Source: Rhizopus arrhizus
Lineage: Eukaryota; Mucoromycota; Mucoromycetes; Mucorales; Rhizopodaceae
Direction: 5' to 3'
Length of the DNA: 64,000 nt
Assembly (NCBI GenBank): GCA_024220505.1
Contig: JAKZZE010000011.1
Location: forward strand, 682,001-746,000
The position numbers and the translations under genes were made by a program. Positions 9,942-21,816 of this stretch are shown here, piece after piece. How positions within the stretch are numbered: the first letter of the stretch is position 1; every line of letters starts with the position of its first letter. The notes beneath the pieces were generated by a model, which ran no database searches, had not been told where the DNA came from, and was given only the letters and a program-made list of their open reading frames with translations.

Positions 9942-10505
9942 TTTTGTAAAATGGTTAAGGTAATAAAATAAAAGGTGGAAACAAAAATAAAGAAACAGTT
10001 TGAATACTTTTTAAGGCTAATATTTATTTCAGTTTAAGTTTAAAGCAAAAATTATTCTAATTGAAGACAGGTATTGTATATCTTATTGAGTAAGTGGCTT
10101 GATATCTTCTATTATAAGCGTTCTTCTAATATTCAGGTACTTTAGCAAGTGCCATCTATAATTATGATTATGAAAACTTTTAATTTGTTCTTTTGTATGT
10201 CTGTCATAGATTATCTTTTATTTTGGGAATTCCTCAATGATTTGAATAAAATTATTTTACGTGTTATTTCAATTATGTGAAGGATTAGAAATATTTCTGA
10301 TATTGGATTGTATTTTGTTACCTTAATTGCTACTTCTTCTTATCAAAGAACTCTCATTAATACAAAACATATTCTAAAAGAATATATTTAATTAGAATTG
10401 ATTGTATGATCCTTTTTAAATAAGCTTTTATTTTATTTAATTATGATCTTGTATTAAGACTTATATTTATCAATGTCAACTGCAATCAGTTGCTGTTCTA
10501 CAACA
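9942..10505 (-). mobile_element. Solo LTR, family A subfamily I (564 bp)
   Basis: It runs from TTTTGTAAAATGGTTAAGG to CTGTTCTACAACA, inverted relative to 8226-8795. The perfect 5-bp duplication GAAGG flanks it (9937-9941, 10506-10510), which fixes both ends even though the first base pair of the usual TG terminus has mutated. No internal domain. Confidence 0.9.
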
Positions 10506-10510
10506 GAAGG

Positions 10511-11414
10511 TTATTTTTAACGAATATACTACAATAACATACCCAGAATGAATTGGTGGAATTATTGCTATATTCAATTCAATCACTACGTGCTATAGTA
10601 GAGCAACGCCAATGACCAGCGAATAAAGTAATTGAAAAACAACTAAGTATTAATTATATCATGGTTGGCGAAGTCAAAATTTGGCCGGGAGCTGCATTTA
10701 ATTTCTTTCATTTTACTTTTGAGCTTTATTTTGTCTTCAAATGATGCTCCTTTTTATAGCGATTCTAATGGTATGCTTTTCTGTGTGATTGGGTAACTCT
10801 AACAGATGCTGTTAAAGAAAATGTAAAAGAAAATAAGGAGAAAGGAAAATAATCAGCTTCACCGCATCGAAAATTGAATAGACTTGAGTCACAGTTATAC
10901 TCAGCCGAAATTATATTTCTTACCTATTGTTTTCAACCCTCGCAGGATACATCAAGAAGATGATATCTGGACGCATTACTCACCCAATATGTCAGTGCAC
11001 TAAACAGAAATAATACCATTCAAAGTAACATGAAAACGAAGATTCAATTGATACATTATTTATTTTATTTATCAAGTTATCATAATTTTCCTTACTATTG
11101 TATTTTCTCTAATTATCTTATTTTAATATGTTATTTCAAAGTATCTATTGCTGTAAAGTAATAAACAAAAAGGCTTTCTTCCCGCTAAAATTAAATTTTG
11201 GTGCCGAATATATTTTGTACGTTTGAGCAACTGAAGTCAAGAACTAGTGTTATTATCAATACAATGACACCAAATTAATTTTCGGACAAAGGAACGTATT
11301 GAAGATAACTTTATGCTTACAACAAAATGAAGTTGCATTTTTCTCATCCATCAATTCATTTAAAAAACATGTCAGCTCGAATCTCCATAGACTATACACG
11401 ACCTTTAATTATAT
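10511..11414. other. Non-coding stretch before the Tc1-like relic
   Basis: No supported gene. It may include the left end of the Tc1/mariner element, but I could not find a terminal inverted repeat matching anything downstream of 12468. Confidence 0.5.
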
Positions 11415-12468
11415 ATGAATATGAAACAAAAGAAAGTAAAGTATCGGGGTTTTTTTTATCTTCTTAGAACATATCACACGGTTAGAGAGATTACAGAACT
11501 TTGTTGGCTTGAACAAGTCTACTGTGCAAGATATAAAAGTCAAGATTGGCAACTATGGCAGCCCTTTGTCTCACAAGCAAACAGGTTGACCATTGAAAAT
11601 AAACGAAAGAACTGAAAGACACTTGAGGAGGATAATTAGAGAGAATCCTTTTGCCTCTTATAAAGAAATAAATATGGAGCTAGCAAAGCTGGATGTTTTT
11701 GTTTGTATAGAAATTCTTCGATCGTATGTCGATCAACTTGAATTCAAGCCGTTCAGAGCAGCTCACAAATCTAGATGGACTGCAAGCCACCGCAAAAGTA
11801 CACTTCGCTGGGCGAAGGAACACATCAATTGGACCGAAGACCAATGATGAAATGTTGTCTGGTCTGATGAATTGCGCTTTTGTATGGAAAGCAGTAAACG
11901 CGGTAAAAGAGTGCTCAGGAAGGAAGGAGAGCGTTATGATGAAAGAAATATAGTATCTGCAGTCAAGTGAGGGTGGTGGTGATGCTATGGTTTGGGATGT
12001 TTTTGAAGAGGAGGTTTTGGGCCTTTAGAAATTATAGAAACCGGTTCTGTAGACCAAGAAGCACGCATCAGTATTTTAGCTAACAGGTTCCACCCTTGGT
12101 TTACAAATGTAACGGTGAATCAGGAGAGGGAATTTATCTTCCAAGAGGATGGTGCTTCCTGTCATACAGATGATTATGCTCAATAGTGGAAGAAAACACA
12201 CCAAATTAGGGGTTTTGAGTACTGGCCTGCTCAAAGCCTTGATTTGAATCCCATAAAGCATGTACAGAATGCTCTTGAAAGGCAAAATGAGAGAAAAAGA
12301 TTGTCCGTCAAAAACTTGGAGCAATCGAAGGTGGCTCTACAAGAAGAGTGGGTAAGACTGGATGATGAGCTTGTTGAACGGCTAGTTCGAAGCATGAAGA
12401 GGCGGTGTGAAGTAGTTATTAAAGCTAAAGGTGGCGCAACAGAATACCGAAAATTATTTTATGGGTAG
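11415..12468 (+). pseudogene. Tc1/mariner-type transposase, degenerate
   Basis: Read across frames, the sequence gives an HTH-like start (VREITELC...), then ERTERHLRRIIRENPFASYK, WAKEHINWTEDQ, VWSDELRF, EDGASCH and SLDLNPIKH, ending with ERLVRSMKRRCEVVIKAKGG. This is the order of a Tc1-family DDE transposase: first Asp in WSDE (about 11866), second in EDGASCH (about 12148), third in LDLNPI (about 12241). The usual Glu after DLNPI is Lys (AAG 12256-12258). A TGA follows WTEDQ at about 11845, and there are several frame changes. It is therefore inactive. No terminal inverted repeats were recognised. Confidence 0.9.
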
Positions 12469-13309
12469 ATTTTAAAATAAGCACTTGAACCTTTCTTTTC
12501 TGACAATCTGAAACCCTACAGTTATACGATAAAGCCTCATTCAGTGCTTTCACAAAAATCAAGATCCATTCCCTTCATAATCTTGGTAAGTGACTCGGGT
12601 GATACTATGTTTAAGTGTGTATGGTACTACGTGCGAGTAATTCTATTCTTAATTTACGTAGGCGATTTCAGTAGACATTGGTCAATGTCAACACAGGCAC
12701 CCGGCATCTATATCATGAACAAAGAACACAGTAAAGGTTCCTATCAGTTTTTCTGAGAAAGATATTACACTCCTGCCATTTATCTGCTTCTTTAAAACAC
12801 TTGCTGTAAGTTGCATGGTGCAAGAGAATGATTTAAATAGTGAAAGAACGTGTTAGCTCACAGGATTGGGTTTGGGAATATAGATTGCTTGCGAAGAAGC
12901 TTTATCAGTGTTGAAGAAACTTAAAGAAGAACATAAAACCATTTTGCGATCAAAGGACAGGGAACGGCAAAGCCTTTCCAGTATCGTAGATCCAATCATC
13001 ATTCGCCTGAATGAGGGAAAGCATGTAAGTGTTGTAGCAAAACATGGTACAATGAGCGAACCCAGAAGCCCAAGATACCACTGATCCACCCCGATCAAAC
13101 ATGATTACCCTTCCCATAACCTAATTATCTCCCCTAACATACCGTAACAATAATAAATATATTGATATATAATGCTTAACTTGACAAGACCCAGACTTAT
13201 TGAAGATACCACGGGACATCTCCAGGAAGCATACCAAGCAGTTTGCATTTTTGAAATTACTCCTTTGATCGCAGGCTAAGAGTGTAGATGTACAAATCAA
13301 AATTACAAA
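12469..13309 (+). other. Stretch with broken, possibly transposon-derived frames
   Basis: Short open pieces on the + strand (for example 12544-12756, and a K/R-rich piece around 12890-13080) have ordinary protein composition but are interrupted by many stops. They may be the N-terminal remains of the element whose C-terminal part follows at 13310. No domain can be named in this part. Confidence 0.3.
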
Positions 13310-13582
13310 GTGACGATGCAAAATATTTCAGGTGCTGAAGAGCTTCATGAACGTTTATGGAATCGGGATTTGGTAGCATGCCTAAATATGATTCATATTG
13401 TTCATAACCTTTGCTTGAATGGTGAAATACCAGAGAGATTTCAGCATGCTGGGGCTGAAAAAAGAGAGGCCCAACTAGAAGAAAAGGAAGATCTGAAGAG
13501 AATGAAGAACGACGATTTTTACCTAGAACCCTGTAATTTCCAATATAGTTATCGCTGTGTTACCCTAGATGTACTTTGGTAA
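13310..13582 (+). pseudogene. Possible Fanzor/TnpB-like C-terminal fragment
   Basis: The 90-codon frame contains LWNRDLVACLNMI followed by NGEIPERF. The segment W-x-RD-x2-A-x2-N resembles the RuvC-III motif (RD-x-NAA-x-N) of TnpB and its eukaryotic Fanzor relatives, known from Mucoromycota genomes. The Asp would be the third catalytic carboxylate. The zinc ribbon and the other two RuvC motifs expected upstream are not readable; the upstream DNA is full of stops. The assignment rests on one motif and may be wrong. Confidence 0.4.
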
Positions 13583-14883
13583 GCTTAAACTTGAATAAGT
13601 TGGTGCTTTGTTTATTAACATTCGGTTGCTACACCTTTCATCATTGAATGTAGGCTTCGAGTTATTGGTAAATTTCATGTATTGATATATTATTTATTTT
13701 CTACTTGTTAAATTTTTTTCCTGCTTCAAGTATTTATAACACTAAGATTGCTCTAACACTCAATAGGTACAGGTTTGCATGCAAACCTATTCTCAGTACG
13801 TCTGGTCGCTAAAGGATTATACGACGCTTTAGATAAAGGATCGTGTATTCTCTCAACTACCACAAGTAATTTGTATGATCTGAGAAAAGCGTTTATTATA
13901 TTTAATGAATCTAACATAGTGTAGAGTTAAGCCAATCCCATTAACAATATAATAGATATACTAATAAGGCTATTATATTAAAATTAGAATGCTTCTATAG
14001 TTCTTTCGGACTTATCATTACATAAAAAAACACAGAAGGAATAATCAATCATAAACCACCAGCACAATTCGTGGATTCCGCCTAGTCCTAACACCAAGAC
14101 ACCTCCATTACCTAGATGTTTTCTTTGAACATAAATAAAAACACAAATAATTATATCGAGCTTTTTTAAATATAGACATATAATTTCGAGAACAAAAACG
14201 TTGAGTTGATATCATCAGTGGATGAACATAATTTTGCCCAGTCATTCTAGATAGAAGTTAAATAAAAACATTAAAGCAGCCATCATGTATTTTATTCAAT
14301 GATTATTATATCAACTATAAGTATAAATTATAATAAGTAATAGATGTCAATAAAATTGACCAATTAGTAGTAATCATGGATATATATTCTATTTTAAAAT
14401 AAAGAAAAAGAAGATGTGGATCGTAAAAAAATTATAAGGAAGTTTAATAGACGTAAAATACACTTTTGGATCAAATTGATTTAAGTTTTTCTTTTTTCAG
14501 TTAATTTATCGTATTTAAAGTAGTGGTAGTAATTAATCTGTTGCAAATTGGGCCATTTAAAAATAAAGTAGCTTGAATAATATGTCACTGAAATGGTAAA
14601 TCTGGCTAGTGAAAGAGAGAAAGAAAGTTTAAGAAATATCATCAGCTAAATAAAACTTTTGTATAAGGTTCCCTTCGCAATTTTGAAAATAATTTATAAC
14701 AGTAGATTACATTGAATATGTACTTTCTTAAAGAAAAGAATCACTTTTTATTTGCATAATCTAGTTTATAGTGGCTCAAGGGGCAATTAGCTACGTACGC
14801 CCCCTCCTCTCCTTTTTTGTTTAAGAAAGCCCGGACAAAAAAGCTGCAGCTATTTTTAACTCCTTTATTCCTGTAATTCAGCA
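13583..14883. other. Intergenic, no gene seen
   Basis: It contains a perfect 18-bp palindrome AGGTTTGCATGCAAACCT at 13771-13788 but no supported coding frame. The 3' half leads into the promoter of the secreted protein at 14884. Short frames near 14741-14926 on the minus strand overlap that gene's signal-peptide exon and are not called. Confidence 0.55.
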
Positions 14884-16148
14884 ATGAGAGTTGCAACATA
14901 TTTTTTGTGCTTCTTTTTGCTTTCATTTATAATAGCAAAGGTAAAGTATACAAAAGCACAAAAAGGGAATAGAAGATAACGCAATTGTTATATATTTAGA
15001 TTGAAGGCTCAACAACCCAAGAGATTGAAGAAAAGGGAGACAAAGCAGATACTGAAATAGCTGATTTTGATAAAATAAAAGTAGAAACAATAACTACAAC
15101 AACAGACATAACAGTTGTACCTTATGAGAATGACAAATATAAATACAACTATCTAGAATATCTCAAAGATCAGGTACGCAAAGCTAGAAGCGAATTAAAA
15201 AGCAATAACAATGCCAGAACTTCTGCACATTTTTCCTTTTATGACATCACATTCACCTTGTCTCATTACCTTCCTCAATGGACTTATCCACCTTCTTTTT
15301 GGAAACAAGACCATGTTACTCGTCGAAGAAAATTAGCCAAGTTTTTTTCAACATCTAAAATTCAGGATCGACTCTATGCTTTCCATATCCGCGAAGAAGC
15401 AGTTCAGTGGACAAAAAATGCCAGTAAACTCTTGAAGGAAGAATATTTAGAAATGATAGAGCTTCATTTAGAAGCATTACTTGAAGCACTAGAGGAGTTT
15501 GCAAGTTCTGTGTTTCATGAAAAATTCGAAGATCTCTGGTTTATATTGGACGGATGTAATGATTTTGAAGACAAGATTCATATTGTTTTAAAGATGGATA
15601 ATGTGCTTTTCGACAAGACAATAAAGGAAATGAATAGAAGATTTGACTTGCTTGTTAATCCATCAGGAGAACTACGTGTAAGTCTTGAAAGTATTCGACA
15701 TGACGCCATTGAAGGAATAAAGGAGGCTAGAAACAAGTTATACAAGGAAATATCCAATAATTTGATGGCTATTAATAATGAGGTTCAGTCATTATCTAGT
15801 CATATTCATAAACTGGGTATGAAAATGAACAACGAAAACCCAAGTCGATGGAAGTTGGCTTCTTTATCAGAAATATACCCACGATTAAAAAAGAAATCAG
15901 TGATGCGCAATCCTATTCTAGAATACAAAAAACAAGTACAATCAATCTGGAAGCAAGTTTTGGGTGAATTAATTCAAAGTCCATGGCAAATGAATTATTG
16001 GGTAGATGCATTAGCAGAAGTACAGGAGGCAGCAACTGAATTAGGAAAAGCCATTTATAAAGGCTATAAAGTTAATAGTAAAGATCATCGCTTTACACTT
16101 GATAACAAAAGAACCAATTTGTATCGATTTTATAATGAGCATTGGTAA
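14884..16148 (+). CDS. Secreted or ER-targeted helical protein of unknown function
   Basis: Exon 1 is 14884-14940 and encodes 19 residues with a basic N-region and a strongly hydrophobic core (MRVATYFLCFFLLSFIIAK), a clear signal peptide. A 59-nt intron (14941-14999, GTAAAG...TTTAG) follows in phase 0. Exon 2 runs 15000-16148, for about 401 residues in total. The mature part begins with an acidic, Thr-rich stretch, then WTYPPSFWKQDHVTRRRKLA and a long, mostly helical region rich in E/K/L with several Trp. It ends with NLYRFYNEHW. No domain is recognised and no second membrane segment is evident. Most of the long frame lies in exon 2, so a reading without splicing would miss the signal peptide. 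Function unknown. Confidence 0.75.
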
Positions 16149-16352
16149 TAAATAAAATAATAATAATAATGTGGCACATCTTTCAATGAGATAAATGACA
16201 TAATATGCATTTGTGGAAGTGAAAAATATGTTTATGAACTCATTTTGGGAACAGTCAATCACATGCTAGAATCATTTTATTTTAAGAAAAAAAAAAAAAG
16301 GAACGACTTTATTTTTTGATTTCTCACTTTTTTTACGCCTCTCTTTATTTTA

Positions 16353-19106
16353 ATGACAAAATCCAAGCATACAAGGAATGAAGTAAACATAGAAGACAGC
16401 GATGACAGCAGTTCGGACTATACACCAAGCCCAAGGCCAAGTCGTAGACAAATAACAAACTCAGTCCGAAGACACTCTCGATTATTATATTTGGAAAAGT
16501 ATGGTCTCAACCAACCTGGTTGGTATAGTTCAGACAACTTGAACGATTACGAAAATGATTCGAGTGATGACGAACTTAATGAAGAAATAGAAGAACAAAG
16601 AAAGAAGATCGAGCAATATAAAGCTCAACTACCAACTACACCAACAAATAAGGATACAGAGTCAGTAAATGAAACTTCTTTAAAACGTCCAGTTTCTATA
16701 AGAAATTATGCACAAATCACTTCTACTCAAAAGAGACCACCAAAATTCGTTAAACCAATTAATTCAGCTTCTTCTATTGGCAAAGTTGCTTTACCACCAA
16801 CAGAGTTTGTTAAAGTACATAAACTGCTGGAATCTTATGAAAAGAAGATTTATATTGAAGGCTATCTTCAGAAAAAGAATGATCTCAAGTCAAATGGATC
16901 ATCTTGTGCTGTAAAAAAATGGAGTGTTTGGTATGTTGAATTATGCGGTCCAGTTCTTAGTCTTTGGGATGCTTCAGAACTATCATCTACATCCAATGAT
17001 GATATATTTCCACAATATATCAATATCACTGACTCAACTGTAAGCATCGAACAAGATTCGCCACTGAATATATTTTCATTAAACTCAGCTGGTGCCAATC
17101 GTTATGTCCTTCAAGCTCCGGATCCAGAATCGCTTCGTCGCTGGGTCTCAGCCATACGATTATCTTGCTTTGAATGCTCGCGTATTCAAGAAATCTATAC
17201 GAGAACATTCATCACACGACCTCAATACACTAAATGCCTCACTAATCACAAAAAATCACGTCTTGGTCAAGCAGGTTTTCTTCATGTTCGTTTCCCAAAT
17301 GCAACTGGATGGAAGCAATACTGGGTGGTGGTTTCTAACCAAAAAAAGCAAAAGAGTCTGTTTAGTAGAAAGACAGTTTCTTTCAGTGGTCGTATCATGT
17401 TTTTTGAATCCAAAAAAGCAAAACACCCTGTGATGACTATTCAAAACGTCGTACAAGCATATACCGTTTACCCCGAGTCTCCCAAACTAATCAATGCTGC
17501 CACTCTCTTCAAGATCGAAGGGTCCTTGTACAAGAATGGATATGGAAATAATGATCTGCAACTGATTAATGCGTCTTCAAGTGCTTTATTGATGACTTCT
17601 TCAACAATTGAGTTGGTCGAATGGCTTGTTCATATTTTTGACGCCTTTCAACTTTACGGTCTTCCTACGTCACTTTTGAGCGATCCTTGTAACCCAAAAT
17701 CACTTGACTTTGGTGATGTCGCTACATACAAACTAAAGCAAAGACTATTTTTAGAACTTGAAGAGATCAGTCAAGTAAGCATCGAAGACGCGTTACTGAG
17801 TAACAAGGCAGAATTTAATGCATTGCTGGCTCAAAAGTTGAAACACGGATTAAGTTCTTTAAAGACTTTATCTGAGAAATCTACTACTTCTGAAAATCAT
17901 GACAGCTTATTGAGCCCTGTAGCTTCAACTAAGGCACCCACATGTGGCGATGTTATGAGTGAGAAGGAAGAAGATAGCGATGATGATTCTATACCCAAAC
18001 CGTACACAAAATTATCTCATGTTAAATCAACCAACAAGACATCTATTTCAGCTTTAGATCCTGTGCCTAATTTCAATGAAAACGATCTCTGTAATCCTGC
18101 CTTGTTCAACAGTACTCCCAAATCAACAACTCAACAAAGGCCACATCCTATCAAGACTGTAGTGTCAAGTAGATCAAGGTCTATTAAGTCATCAGATTCT
18201 GAAACCTCTTCTTCGATTCATACAGACGAAAGCTCTCAAATGAGAAAATCATTATCACCAGTGCAAAGATCAGAAAGTAGTGCCTCTTCAAAGTCACCCG
18301 TCTACTCGCCTGGAACACCTATCATATCACCCATTTGGCCAATGAATCATTCAACTACTTCTGTTATTCATCCCGATCTCAGCACCTTCAACCATACTGA
18401 CAGCTCTTCAGTTAATACACGAATGATGCCTGGTAGTCATGCACCATTTTTTTGCAGTACAGATACACTTCAACAGCGACACTCGCAAATGGGACATTTA
18501 CCAAGCCTATCCAGTTTCAACCACAGAACAGAAGAAATTGAAGAAGAAGAGGATGAAGACGATGATACGCCTATTGCTGATACATTCCCTACTAGACGTG
18601 CTTCAATTCAAGTTGACACTCTTGCTGGAAGAATCGAGAGCCACACAGGATCAAATTCACCTCAATTCTCAATGATGAGTAGCTACGGATCTCCCACTCT
18701 GCTTGTGAATCTTATTGACGAAAAGAAAAAGCAGGAAGGAGAAAAAGACAGGGTGGATGATCAGAGTATGGCATGGAATCGTATGATGATGGAGCAAAGG
18801 CAGCAGCAAATCACAATGCAGCAGGTAAAATGAAATAATTTTCATTAAATAATTTTTATTAAAAATCTAACTTATGGACGATAGTATATGCAGCAATACA
18901 ATTTGATGCCTGTGATGATGCCCGTTATGGATTCAAGACTTTTATCACAGCCTGTGATGATGATTGATCCTAGATTCATGAATTCTACTCCTGTGATGTC
19001 ACCTACTGACAGTAAAGTAAATGATTATTCGGATCAATTGAAAGAGCAAGATTTTATAAAGAAAACAATATCATCTACTGAAGATTCTTTTGTAGCAGAA
19101 ACCTAG
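16353..19106 (+). CDS. PH-domain protein of the Caf120/Skg3 type
   Basis: Two exons: 16353-18824 and 18885-19106, separated by a 60-nt intron (GTAAAA...GATAG, phase 0), for about 897 residues. The N-terminus is acidic and Ser-rich. A PH domain occupies roughly residues 165-275 (IYIEGYLQKK ... KKWSVWYVELCGPVLSLWD ... RYVLQAPDPESLRRWVSAIR). A second PH-like module follows (GFLHVRF ... WKQYWVVVS), then a long Ser/Pro-rich low-complexity tail ending in Met- and Gln-rich sequence. This layout matches fungal Caf120/Skg3 proteins, linked in yeast to the CCR4-NOT complex and to bud or septum sites. The match is by domain order, so the precise orthology is inferred. Confidence 0.8.
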
Positions 19107-20404
19107 ACAAATGCCCTTTTGAAAATTAATTACCATTTCCTACCCTTATTTTTTTTTAAAATAGCAAATTCTCCTTTTAATTATTTAATTCTAATATTGT
19201 ATATAAAAACATTTCTTCTCCTTTGCTATCACTATATTACTCATACAAAAAGGGAAATTTGCCCATCTATTCAATAAAATCATATCTATTTTTATAAACA
19301 AGAACAGTGGTCATTGAATACCAATTCTTTCGAACGTGCTTTGAGTTTTAAACGCCAAGACAATTATAAAAGACCTTTTGTGTTTGTACTCTTGCGTCTC
19401 AGATCAGAAGGTGTTTAAGGCTCATAGACATTTATAAAGCGATTCGAGAAACTAAGGTATTGAAAATTTGTGTGGTTTCTTTGGTTTTAAAATTGTTTAT
19501 TATCATTTGTTCACATAAAAACAAGTATAAACCTAGATAAAGTCTAAGATGGCCAAGTTTATGTTACACTTAACGCAAGTTATTACCCACGATAATGAAA
19601 TCATTTTTAAAACATTTCAAAAAGTTCGAGACAAGCTTATGATTTCACTTTTTTTATAACAACAAACAGCAAAGAAATTACAATTTTGCACTTGAATAAG
19701 AATCAGATTTTGTATTTTAAGCTTAAACTATTTAACAGAAAAAAAGAAGATAAACTGAAAAGTATTTCAAATTTCCTCCTCACTTTTCGTAATTAACTGT
19801 AATAGTCTTCTTGTCCTGATGTCATATCCTAATACACAATTGTTTTTTATAGTAAAGAATGCTTTTGTATCTCATTTGTCATGGTTTCAAACTTAATTGA
19901 TTTTCGCTGGGTTCAAGCATTCATGTAGCAACTTTAAAGCAGTATCCAGTTACTTGCTTAATGAGCTTTTGATCATTTCTGATAAAGTACTAAGTCATGT
20001 TGTGGATAATAAATCAATATAAAGGTGGACAGGAAAAATTGGTTCGTATGTGTGCTGTTTAACACAGAAAGAAACCTATCGTTAGTATCAGACGTCTTAA
20101 AATTCTTAATAACAAATTCTCAAGATGACTATTCCCAAAAAAGAGCTGGAATTTGTTGAAGCTTAATCTTGTACATTTGTTTATTATAAACAATCAGTCT
20201 TGTACTGCTCATCTTTACAACTCGTTTCAAATAACTACTTTTATCATGCACTTGGTTCAAATGTAAAAAATTCTGAGCAGCAAAAGGTTTTACAGGGGAA
20301 TAACCTGACTTATTTTTATTTAATAGACAATGCATTTTTTTTCCTGATAAAATACAGAGGTGGGCATATTACATTTAAGGGATAAATAAAGGGCAAATAA
20401 ATCA
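19107..20404. other. Intergenic, no gene seen
   Basis: 3' flanks of two convergent genes. A/T-rich with polyadenylation-like AATAAA at 19274-19279 and 20385-20390. No supported gene. Confidence 0.55.
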
Positions 20405-21816
20405 TTATAATTGAACTTCTTCACCAGCGATAAAAACTCTCTCAACACTAATGTCACCATTTGCATCATTCAGAAATACAAAATCTGCATCAGCGCCAAC
20501 ATCCAAAGTTCCCTTTTGACGATCAATTCCCAACATACGAGCAGGATGAAGTGTAGCAGCCTCAATGGCTTCGACCAAACTGCAATTTGTGAATTTTTGG
20601 AAGTTCCGAATACATTGATCAATCGTAATCGTACTACCAGCCAACGTTTTTGTACCCTTAATATAAGCCCCACCATTTTCATCTACCTCAACTTCACTAC
20701 CTCCAAGAATGTAATCACCCTTTGGAAGTCCCATTGCAGAAAGTGTATCCGTCACCAAGACAGCACCTGTAGGATGAGAATAGTAAGCAATACGAATAGA
20801 ATTTGGATGAACATGTACACCATCACAGATGAGACCATAGAATGGGCGAGGATCAGGTCTTTGTCTGTCAGGAGAGGTTTCAGATGCTTCAGGATGACGA
20901 GAACTTGTGTCAGGAATTGGCAAATCAGCTGCACCCAAAATACCAATCAATCCAGGATCACGATGATGAAACTATTGTTTGAGTTTTAATTTTTCTGTTT
21001 TTCTCTCTTTCTTTTTCTTTTTATACTTACTGCTGGCATAGCGTTGAATAAGTGAGTAATACTATTTGCTCCTTTTGTAACTGCCTTTTCTGCATCAGCA
21101 ATTTTACAAGCAGAATGGCCCATAGATACCACAATGCCTCTTTCAACTAAATCAGGGATTGCATCACAAATACCTTCAATTTCTGGTGCCATCGTGATAA
21201 TACTCACTGCTTCTCTTCCTTTCTTTAGTTGAGATCCATAGGCTTCATCAAGGTCTTTTATACCATTTCTAGCGCTCTTGAGAACCTCAGGCTTATGGGC
21301 ACCTTTCTTTTCTAGAGCAATAAATGGACCTTCAATATGAGCACCAAGGATAGTCGCACCTGTAGAGGCACTTCCAGCACGTCTATTTAATAAAGGTAGG
21401 ACCTTTATTTCAAGAAAGAGCAATAAGTAAGTATCCTTGACTACTCGATATTAGCTTGTTACCTTTTCATATACTTCGGGAGCTGAGCTGACAACGGTTG
21501 GGCAGAAAGCGGTGCAACCATACTTTAAAAGGCCTTTTGCCACTTTATTTATATTTTCTTTCAGCACTTCCGTAGCTTCTTCATGGTCAGCAAAGTCAAT
21601 CCCATAAGCACCATTAATTTGTGTTTCAATAAACCCAGGGACAACAAGTAAGCCTTTCGCGTCAATGATTTCATCGGCGTCTCGACGAGCTGAAAAGAAG
21701 AGGTTCTGAGGATGAATAATTTTTCCATCTTGATACCAAAGATAAGAGTCTTTAACTATTTCATGATTTAATAGGATTCTTGCATTGATAATTTTATATA
21801 TTTTGTCTGAAGCCAT
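20405..21816 (-). CDS. N-acetylglucosamine-6-phosphate deacetylase
   Basis: Three exons on the minus strand: 21816-21463, 21402-21031 and 20971-20405, with introns of 60 and 59 nt, both phase 0. The product is 430 residues, normal for the family. It removes acetate from GlcNAc-6-P, feeding glucosamine-6-P into glycolysis or chitin synthesis; this is the cytosolic GlcNAc catabolic pathway. Visible motifs are PGFIETQINGAYG, the metal-site AHIEGPF, VVSMGHSACKI, THLFNAMP followed after the intron by FHHRDPG, GLICDGVHVHP, the catalytic-Asp segment LVTDTLSAMG, and LHPARMLG. The start at 21816 gives MASDKIYKI. An in-frame upstream ATG at 21963 would add a T-rich, unlikely extension. GlcNAc is the breakdown product of chitin, which fits the LysM gene just downstream. 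Confidence 0.95.

Noticed and set aside
14741..14926. 61-codon minus-strand frame
   Set aside because: It overlaps, in antisense, the well-supported signal-peptide exon at 14884-14940.
20411..20989. 192-codon + strand frame across the deacetylase's third exon
   Set aside because: It is antisense to a clearly conserved enzyme and has no recognisable sequence.
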